Shown here: positions 59,011 to 64,000 of the stretch, in pieces
How the letters are laid out: the number at the start of each line of letters is the position of its first letter
Numbering within the stretch: the stretch's first letter is position 1
NCBI RefSeq assembly: GCF_024539815.1
Contig: NZ_JAHHIU010000055.1
Location: 1 to 64,000, forward strand
Direction of reading: 5' to 3'
From: Streptomyces hayashii
GTDB lineage: Bacteria > Actinomycetota > Actinomycetes > Streptomycetales > Streptomycetaceae
Length of the DNA stretch: 64,000 nucleotides
Notes under the pieces: generated by a model
The model's database searches: none
The model's input: only the letters and a program-made list of their open reading frames with translations
Told to the model about the DNA's origin: nothing
Position numbers and translations under genes: made by a program

Positions 59011-59673
59011 ATGAACGCAGAGCTGTTCCCGCGGGAGCGGGCGCAGGTCGCGCCGGGCGCGGTGCACCTGCCCGACTGGCTGGACGGCGCCCGGCAGCGC
59101 GAGCTGCTGCGGGCCTGCCGGGAGTGGGCCCGCCCCCCGGCCGGCCTGCGCACCGTCCGCACACCCGGCGGCGGCCTCATGACCGCGCGCCAGGTCTGCC
59201 TGGGCTGGCACTGGTACCCGTACGCCTACGCCCGCACGGTCGCCGACGGCGACGGCACGCCCGTCAAGCCCTTCCCGGACTGGCTGGGCGAGCTGGGCCG
59301 GCGGGCCGTGTCCGACACGCTGGGCACGGCGCAGGCCGCGGGCGTCGCGTACGACATCGCGCTGATCAACTTCTACGAGGGCGACGCCCGGATGGGCATG
59401 CACCGGGACGCCGACGAGCGGGCCACGGCGCCCGTGGTCTCCCTGAGCCTCGGCGACGCCTGCGTCTTCCGCTTCGGCAACACACAAACGCGGGCCAGGC
59501 CCTACACCGACGTCGAACTGCGCAGCGGCGACCTGTTCGTGTTCGGGGGAGCGTCCAGGCTCGCGTACCACGGGGTGCCGCGGGTGCTCCCGGGCACGGC
59601 CCCGGCCGGGCTCGGTCTGACGGGACGGCTGAACGTCACCCTGCGCGTCAGTGGCTTCCCGGACGCCGCCTGA
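59011..59673 (+). CDS. AlkB-like Fe(II)/2-oxoglutarate dioxygenase
   Basis: A 220-residue dioxygenase of the AlkB family. Ligand motifs are complete: MGMHRDADE (His and Asp for iron), YHGVPR (second His) and RLNVTLRVSG (2-oxoglutarate Arg); the nucleotide-flipping region is WHWYPYAYAR. It would remove alkyl groups from damaged DNA or RNA bases. The ATG at 59011 lies after an extended AGGAGG-type purine tract. It is divergent from the rRNA methyltransferase-like gene and about 50 kb from the AidB-like gene, so the two alkylation-related genes are not linked. Confidence 0.92.
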   Translation: MNAELFPRERAQVAPGAVHLPDWLDGARQRELLRACREWARPPAGLRTVRTPGGGLMTARQVCLGWHWYPYAYARTVADGDGTPVKPFPDWLGELGRRAVSDTLGTAQAAGVAYDIALINFYEGDARMGMHRDADERATAPVVSLSLGDACVFRFGNTQTRARPYTDVELRSGDLFVFGGASRLAYHGVPRVLPGTAPAGLGLTGRLNVTLRVSGFPDAA

Positions 59674-59701
59674 CGAAGCGGATCATGGGAGACTCGCCCT
59701 C

Positions 59702-60946
59702 ATGAGCGGCAAGGCGGACCCCCGGCCGGCGGGGGAAGGGACCACCTCAAGGGCGCGGTTGGACCGGGGGCGCGGAGCGCTCGGGCCCGCGTTGGAGCTC
59801 GTGCACACCGGGCGGGCGCCCACCCGCGCCGTGCTCACCGCGGAACTCGGCGTCACCCGGGCGACGGCGGGCGCGGTCGCCGCGGAACTGGAGGCTCTGG
59901 GGCTGATCCGGGTGGACGCGCGGCCCACCGCGGCCGCCGGTTCGCAGGGGCGCCCCTCCCACCGGCTGGAAGTGGCGCGCGAAGGCCCGGTCGTGCTGGC
60001 CGCGCAGGTCCACTCCGACGGGTTCCGGGCCGCGCTGGTCGGCCTCGGCGGCCGGATCGTCGCCACGACGCCCAGCTGCGAGACCGTCGACGCCGACCCG
60101 GCCAAGGTCCTCGGCGCGGCCGTCGACGCCGGGGCGGAACTGCTGCGGCGGACCGGCAGACGCTGTGTGGGCGCCGGGCTCGCCGTGCCGTCCGCGGTCA
60201 CCGAACCCGAGGGGCTGGCCCTGAATCCGCTGCACCTGGCGTGGCCGGCGGGGGCGCCGGTGCGGGAGATCTTCGCCGAGCGGATCCGGGCCGCGGGCGT
60301 CCCGGGCCCCGCGTTCGCGGCCAACGACGTCAATCTCGCCGCCCTCGCCGAGCACCGGCACGGCGCGGGACGCGGCTCCCGTGACCTGCTCTGCGTGGCC
60401 ACCGGGCACCGCGGGGTCGGTGGCGCCCTGGTGCTCGACGGCCGTCTGCACACGGGCAGTTCGGGTCTCGCCCTCGAAGTCGGCCACCTCACGGTCAACC
60501 CCGAGGGGCGGCCCTGTCACTGCGGCGGCCGCGGCTGTCTCGACGTCGAGGCCGATCCGCTCGCCCTCCTCACCGCCGCCGGGCGCGCACCCGGCCCCGA
60601 GGGCTCCCTGCTGCGGCAGGCCAACGAACTGATCCGTGAGGAGTACGGCGATCCGGCCGTGCGCACGGCCGCCGAGGCCCTGATCGACCGGCTCGGGCTG
60701 GGCCTGGCGGGCCTGGTGAACATCCTCAACCCCGACCGCATCGTCCTGGGCGGACTGCACGGCACCCTCCTGGAGGCAGACCCCGACCGGCTCCGCGCGG
60801 TCGTCTCCGACCGCAGCCTGTGGGGCCACAGCGGCGGGGTGCCCATCCTCGCCTGCTCCCTCGACCACAACAGCCTGGTGGGCGCGGCCGAGCTGGCCTG
60901 GCAGCCGGTGCTGGACGACCCGCTCGGGGCGCTGCTCGCCGGGTGA
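59702..60946 (+). CDS. ROK-family transcriptional regulator
   Basis: A 414-residue ROK protein with an N-terminal winged helix (about residues 25-75: RAVLTAELGVTRATAGAVAAELEALGLI), hence a repressor and not a kinase. The ROK domain follows: VGAGLAVPSAVTEPEGLALN, HRGVGGALVLDGRLH and the zinc motif HCGGRGCLDVEA (one Cys of CxCGxxGC is C-H-C here, intact). It probably senses a sugar or sugar phosphate. The ATG at 59702 has GGGAGA about 10 nt upstream. It lies 29 bp beyond the AlkB gene, but the spacing makes cotranscription uncertain. Confidence 0.92.
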   Translation: MSGKADPRPAGEGTTSRARLDRGRGALGPALELVHTGRAPTRAVLTAELGVTRATAGAVAAELEALGLIRVDARPTAAAGSQGRPSHRLEVAREGPVVLAAQVHSDGFRAALVGLGGRIVATTPSCETVDADPAKVLGAAVDAGAELLRRTGRRCVGAGLAVPSAVTEPEGLALNPLHLAWPAGAPVREIFAERIRAAGVPGPAFAANDVNLAALAEHRHGAGRGSRDLLCVATGHRGVGGALVLDGRLHTGSSGLALEVGHLTVNPEGRPCHCGGRGCLDVEADPLALLTAAGRAPGPEGSLLRQANELIREEYGDPAVRTAAEALIDRLGLGLAGLVNILNPDRIVLGGLHGTLLEADPDRLRAVVSDRSLWGHSGGVPILACSLDHNSLVGAAELAWQPVLDDPLGALLAG

Positions 60947-60990
60947 GGCGCGGGGCGCGCCGCGGGGCGGTGTGCGGGAAGGAGCGCGGC

Positions 60991-61542
60991 TCAGTCGTCC
61001 CGGCAGGCGGCGGCGCGGAACTGTGCGATCGACCCCGTCGCCATGCCGTCGTCGTCGGCGCCCCGCACGTCACCGACGGAGTAGCGCACCTGTCCGGGCG
61101 TGAGTGCGGCGAGCTGCTCGGGAGTGAAGGAGACGTCGGCCGTCGACCAGGAGTCGTCGTCGGTCCCGCCGAACAGGTGGTACGTCCGCCGCGGTTGCAG
61201 AGCGGCGGGCATCGGTTCGTCGACCCGCCAGCCCTCGCCGCCGGTGGTCAGCGGCCAGCTCACGAAGCCGGTGACGGGCTCGGAAGAGCTCCAGCGCCCC
61301 AGATCATCCGACTCGCTCTCTTCGGCCGAGTCCCCCTCGGACCCGTCGCCGTCGTCCTGGCCGTCATCGATGTAGAGGACGGCCGCGTCGATGTGGTCGT
61401 GGCAGACCATCAGCACCCCGACCGGCCGTCCGTCCTCGGTCACCGTGATGCCCGTGAGGCCCGCCAACGGCACGGTGCAGCCCGCCGACGAGGCCAGCGC
61501 CACGAGCCCCGCACAGGCCGCGGCGGCGTTGCGCATCCGCAT
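60991..61542 (-). CDS. Lipoprotein of unknown function
   Basis: A 183-residue exported lipoprotein. The N-terminus MRMRNAAAACAGLVALASSAGC ends in a lipobox (ASSAGC). The mature part begins with a GITVTEDGRPVGVLMVCHDHIDAAVLYID segment and has a long acidic low-complexity stretch (QDDGDGSEGDSAEESESDD) near residue 75; the end is AQFRAAACRDD. No enzyme motif is visible. The two late Cys could form a disulfide. The ATG at 61542 follows GGGGGTGACC. It is convergent with the ROK gene. Confidence 0.85.
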   Translation of the reverse strand: MRMRNAAAACAGLVALASSAGCTVPLAGLTGITVTEDGRPVGVLMVCHDHIDAAVLYIDDGQDDGDGSEGDSAEESESDDLGRWSSSEPVTGFVSWPLTTGGEGWRVDEPMPAALQPRRTYHLFGGTDDDSWSTADVSFTPEQLAALTPGQVRYSVGDVRGADDDGMATGSIAQFRAAACRDD

Positions 61543-62020
61543 GGTCACCCCCAGGAGAGATGCACATCCTGACCGCCGGCCGGGCAACGCGCAAGGCACG
61601 CAGGTTGGTTGGCGCCGGCCGCGCGCAGCAGCCCGCGCACCCGGAGCACGCAGCGTCGGCGTCGGCTCCGGGACGCCGGACGAGGACGAAGGCGTCGAGC
61701 GGGGGTTCCTCGGGGGAGGGGCGCGGGTCAGGCGTCCCGGGCGCGGGTGCTCCTCGCACAGCGGGTGCGGCCACGACGCCTCACCAGGCGCCCGCGGTGA
61801 CCGCCGGGAGCACCGCGCGCGACCGGGTCCGGATCCTGACCCGGGAGACCCGGCTCGGCCGGTCGGCCCGCCGCGGCCCGGCCGCCCAACGACCGAACCC
61901 GAACCCGAACCCCGACCCGAATACCAACCCCGACCCAGACCCGACCCGACCCCGATGCCCAAGGGCCGTCAGGCGTGGCTGGACGGCCTGGTCCGCGCCG
62001 CGTCCCAGTAGGTTGACGGC
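61543..62020. other. Intergenic region with hexameric repeats
   Basis: About 480 bases between divergent genes. A run of CCGAAC/CCGACC hexamers fills 61893-61955. A frame from 61560 is open through the region, but its product is Pro/Asn/Asp low-complexity and I do not call it. The -10 box TAGGTT for the next gene is at 62009-62014. Confidence 0.6.
61893..61955 (+). repeat. CCGAAC/CCGACC hexamer repeat
   Basis: About ten units of a 6-bp repeat, CCGAAC shifting to CCCGAC and CCGACC, 66 bp upstream of the oxidoreductase gene. The same hexamers occur next to the 20-bp repeats near 24622. Confidence 0.8.
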
Positions 62021-62923
62021 ATGACAGACAACCTGACCGTGAGCGTCCTCGGCACGGGCATCATGGGCGCCGCGATGGCCCGCAACCTCGCCCGGGCCGG
62101 CCACACCGTGCGCGCCTGGAACCGCACCCGCGCCAAGGCGGAGCCGCTCGCCGCGGACGGCGTCCACGTCGCCGACACCCCCGCCGCGGCCGTCGAGGGC
62201 GCGGACGTCGTCCTGACCATGCTCTACGACGGCCCCGCCGCACTGGCCGTCATGCGCGAGGCGGCGCCCGCGCTGCGGGCCGGGGCCTCCTGGGTGCAGT
62301 CGACCACCGCCGGGATCGACGCCGTCGGCGACCTGGCCGCCTTCGCCCGCGCCCATGACCTCGTCTTCTTCGACGCACCAGTGCTGGGCACCCGCCAGCC
62401 CGCCGAGGCCGGTCAGCTGACCGTGCTCGCGGCGGGACCGCCGGCCGGCCGTGACGCGGTGGCCCCCGTCCTGGAGGCCGTCGGCGCGCGGACCGTGTGG
62501 ACGGGGGAGGACGGCGCCGAGGGCAGCGCCACCCGTCTGAAGCTGGTGGCCAACAGCTGGGTCATCGCGGCCACCGCCGCGGCCGGCGAGGTCCTCGCCC
62601 TGTCGCAGGCCCTGGGCGTCGACCCGCACGCCTTCTTCGAGCTGATCGCGGGCGGCCCCCTCGACATGGGCTACCTGAAGGCGAAGACGGCTCTGGTCCT
62701 CGACGACCGGCTCTCGCCCGCCCAGTTCGCGGTGACGACGGCGGCCAAGGACGCGCGTCTGATCGTCGAGGCCGGCCGTGACAACGGCGTCCGGCTGGAC
62801 GTGGCGGCGGCGAGCGCCGAGCGGTTGGAGCGCGCCGCCGCACAGGGGCACGGCGACGAGGACATGGTCGCCGCCTACTTCGCCAGCTTCGACGACGGCG
62901 CCCGGTCCGCCGGCGAGGCCTGA
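62021..62923 (+). CDS. 3-hydroxyisobutyrate-dehydrogenase-family oxidoreductase
   Basis: A 300-residue NAD(P)-dependent beta-hydroxyacid dehydrogenase. Seen: VSVLGTGIMGAAMARNLARAGHTVRAWNRT (Rossmann, WNRT favouring NADP), DVVLTMLYDGPA, SWVQSTTAGIDA, FDAPVLGTRQPAEAGQLTVLAAG (catalytic-Ser equivalent region) and TRLKLVANSWVIA with the catalytic Lys. It would oxidise a beta-hydroxy acid or reduce a semialdehyde. The ATG at 62021 has TAGGTT 6 nt upstream and no ribosome-binding site: a leaderless mRNA is likely. Confidence 0.94.
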   Translation: MTDNLTVSVLGTGIMGAAMARNLARAGHTVRAWNRTRAKAEPLAADGVHVADTPAAAVEGADVVLTMLYDGPAALAVMREAAPALRAGASWVQSTTAGIDAVGDLAAFARAHDLVFFDAPVLGTRQPAEAGQLTVLAAGPPAGRDAVAPVLEAVGARTVWTGEDGAEGSATRLKLVANSWVIAATAAAGEVLALSQALGVDPHAFFELIAGGPLDMGYLKAKTALVLDDRLSPAQFAVTTAAKDARLIVEAGRDNGVRLDVAAASAERLERAAAQGHGDEDMVAAYFASFDDGARSAGEA

Positions 62924-62996
62924 CCCGAGGCGGACGACCGTCCGGCGGGCAGCCCGCCCCCGAACCCCCGCTGCCGGCCGGCGGGCGGCCGGGGCC

Positions 62997-63182
62997 TCAC
63001 GCGGTGGCCGCCCGCCGGGGCCGGGGCGTCAACTCGCCTCCGCAGTTGGGGCAGGCCTGGCCCATGGCCCCGGCGCACGGCTCGCAGAACGTGCACTCGT
63101 AGGAGCAGATCCGGGCCTGCCCGTCGGGCGGCAGAGCGGTCGTCGTGCAGCGCTCGCAGCGGTCACGCATCTCCAGGGCCAT
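62997..63182 (-). CDS. DUF1272 zinc-binding protein
   Basis: A 61-residue protein of the DUF1272 family: MRDRCERCTTTALPPDGQARICSYECTFCEPCAGAMGQACPNCGGEL carries four CxxC-type pairs, split here by its loops, suggesting two zinc sites. Function unknown. The ATG at 63182 has GAGGAGCAGG upstream. It is monocistronic. Confidence 0.9.
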   Translation of the reverse strand: MALEMRDRCERCTTTALPPDGQARICSYECTFCEPCAGAMGQACPNCGGELTPRPRRAATA

Positions 63183-63514
63183 GGCTGTCCTGCTCCTCAC
63201 CTGTGGCTTCGTCGGCCGTCCGGCCTCGTCCTCGCCGGCCATCCTCGCCCGGCCCGACCGCCTCCGGCAGCGTGCCGACGGGACAGAAGTCGACCCGATC
63301 GGGCCATGACGGAGACGGCCATGACGGAGACGGCCATGACGGAGAGGGGCATGACCGAGACCACCCTCGTCGTACGCCAGGCCGGTCCACCGTGTTCCCT
63401 ACTCCCCCGGACGTACGTGAAGTGCCGCTGGCCGTACGACGACCGGGGCCCCCTCCCGGAGGGACTCTCGAAGCATCGCAGTGCACGAGGACCTCACCGA
63501 GGAGATGACCCGAG
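63183..63514. other. Intergenic region with 15-bp repeats
   Basis: About 330 bases between divergent DUF1272 and SHOCT genes. It holds the ATGACGGAGACGGCC repeats (63306-63362) and GC-rich sequence with no credible protein; the 70-codon frame through the repeats is considered in the rejected list. Confidence 0.6.
63306..63362 (+). repeat. 15-bp tandem repeat (ATGACGGAGACGGCC)
   Basis: Two exact ATGACGGAGACGGCC units (63306-63335), one variant (ATGACGGAGAGGGGC) and a partial fourth (ATGACCGAGACC). The unit is in-frame and codes MTETA repeats. Confidence 0.9.
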
Positions 63515-63790
63515 ATGAACACCCTGGCGAACTGGGGCGGCGGCGGACCCGGCCCCTGGATCCTCTTCCTTCCGCTGATCTGGGCGGCCGTCGTGATCGG
63601 CGCGGTCACCCTGCTGCGTCGCACGGTCGGGCGAGGCCGCCGCGGCCCCTGGAACCCCGTGGACCGTCCCGCCGGCGACTCCCCCCTGGCCGTGCTCGGC
63701 CGGCGCTTCGCCTCCGGCGAGATCGACGAGGACGAGTACTGGCGCCGGGTGTCCGTCCTGGACGAACAGTTCGGCCGGTCCGGTCGCTAG
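63515..63790 (+). CDS. SHOCT-domain small membrane protein
   Basis: A 91-residue protein with one transmembrane segment (about residues 13-35, GPWILFLPLIWAAVVIGAVTLL), a basic stretch and a C-terminal SHOCT motif (SPLAVLGRRFASGEIDEDEYWRRVSVLDE), the short oligomerisation domain of membrane proteins. Its role is unknown. The ATG at 63515 has GAGGAGATGA upstream and overlaps the TGA of the repeat-containing 63306 frame. Confidence 0.9.
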   Translation: MNTLANWGGGGPGPWILFLPLIWAAVVIGAVTLLRRTVGRGRRGPWNPVDRPAGDSPLAVLGRRFASGEIDEDEYWRRVSVLDEQFGRSGR

Positions 63791-63940
63791 GACCGTGCGG
63801 CCGGACGCCGCTCCCGCGCCGCGAGGCGCCAAGTGCGGCCGGACGCCCCTCGCCCACGCGCAACGGCGTGCCCGCCCGGTGGCCGCCCCGTCGGGGCAGG
63901 CGACACCGGGCGGACACGCCCAGCGGCGGTCACCGCCCGG

Positions 63941-64000
63941 TCAGCCGACGACGGCCGGCCGGGCGGGAGCGTGTGCGGGCCGCAGGTCGTCGACGGAGAC
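63941..64000 (-). CDS. 3' end of a minus-strand gene (start outside window)
   Basis: The last 60 bases read, on the minus strand, VSVDDLRPAHAPARPAVVG followed by TGA. The frame is open to the window edge and the composition resembles a gene's C-terminus, but 19 residues cannot identify the protein. Confidence 0.4.
   Translation of the reverse strand, partial: VSVDDLRPAHAPARPAVVG

Noticed and set aside
61560..62024. 154-codon frame in the lipoprotein-oxidoreductase intergenic region
   Set aside because: An AGGAG sits only 2 nt before the ATG, the product is low-complexity from the hexamer repeats, and it overlaps the leaderless start of the next gene.
63306..63518. 70-codon frame with MTETA repeats before the SHOCT gene
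   Set aside because: Its length depends on the repeat count, there is no ribosome-binding site and no family resemblance; kept only as a finding to test.

Overview
The window is GC-rich actinobacterial chromosome, almost certainly Streptomyces. Third codon positions are nearly all G or C, so long spurious ORFs lie opposite most real genes. Other pointers are a mycothiol-dependent maleylpyruvate isomerase-type enzyme, CebR-like and LacI-type operators, Streptomyces-typical DUF families (DUF6421, DUF6332, DUF5134, DUF6986), many GTG starts, and many starts with a -10 box only 6-9 nt upstream (leaderless mRNAs). I see no tRNA, rRNA, insertion sequence, prophage or CRISPR array. It reads as ordinary chromosome with many small one- to three-gene units.

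Layout. 1-8 kb: a partial LacI regulator with two operators, a DHFR-like reductase, a BNR-repeat protein, a small membrane protein, a 705-aa HEAT-repeat protein, and an AidB-like acyl-CoA dehydrogenase divergent from a PaaX regulator. 8.8-12.6 kb: a plant cell-wall island with a PL3 and a PL1 pectate lyase in one operon, divergent from a secreted CE1 esterase carrying a CBM2; the shared control region holds a -35/-10 promoter with an operator in its spacer and a CebR-like box. 12.7-17.3 kb: FprA-type reductase, then DUF305 lipoprotein / LVIVD secreted protein / TetR. 17.5-25.7 kb: HAD, PAP2, M56 peptidase, DUF5134, FUSC transporter with MarR, two VOC proteins, GNAT. 25.7-30.6 kb: GDPD, then a tightly coupled DUF6421-SDR-threonine-aldolase-like operon with a structured leader, and a leaderless transglutaminase-like gene. 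30.7-35.3 kb: acyltransferase, DUF4395/thioredoxin pair, a 26-codon leader peptide before a flavin reductase, and etfBA with a strong terminator.

35.3-42.8 kb: secreted EEP nuclease/phosphatase-like protein, DUF6986 aldolase, VOC, a cyclotransferase-like protein coupled to a LacI regulator, a ROK glucokinase-type kinase, an ADP-ribosylglycohydrolase and a tiny secreted protein. 43-53.6 kb: P-loop-Nudix fusion, M20 peptidase, geranylgeranyl-reductase-type FAD enzyme, a NarL-type two-component system, DUF6332, MFS/MarR divergent pair, mycothiol-dependent enzyme and a membrane protein. 53.7-64 kb: HtpG, SIS protein plus class II aldolase operon, RlmG/RsmC-like methyltransferase divergent from AlkB-like dioxygenase, ROK regulator, lipoprotein, 3-hydroxyisobutyrate-dehydrogenase-like enzyme, DUF1272 and SHOCT proteins, and the last 19 residues of one further minus-strand gene.

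The most unusual signals are the DUF6421-SDR-aldolase operon with its palindrome-in-hairpin leader, the leader peptide before the flavin reductase, the promoter architectures with operators inside spacers, the large set of leaderless starts, and at least eight short tandem-repeat tracts confined to intergenic DNA.
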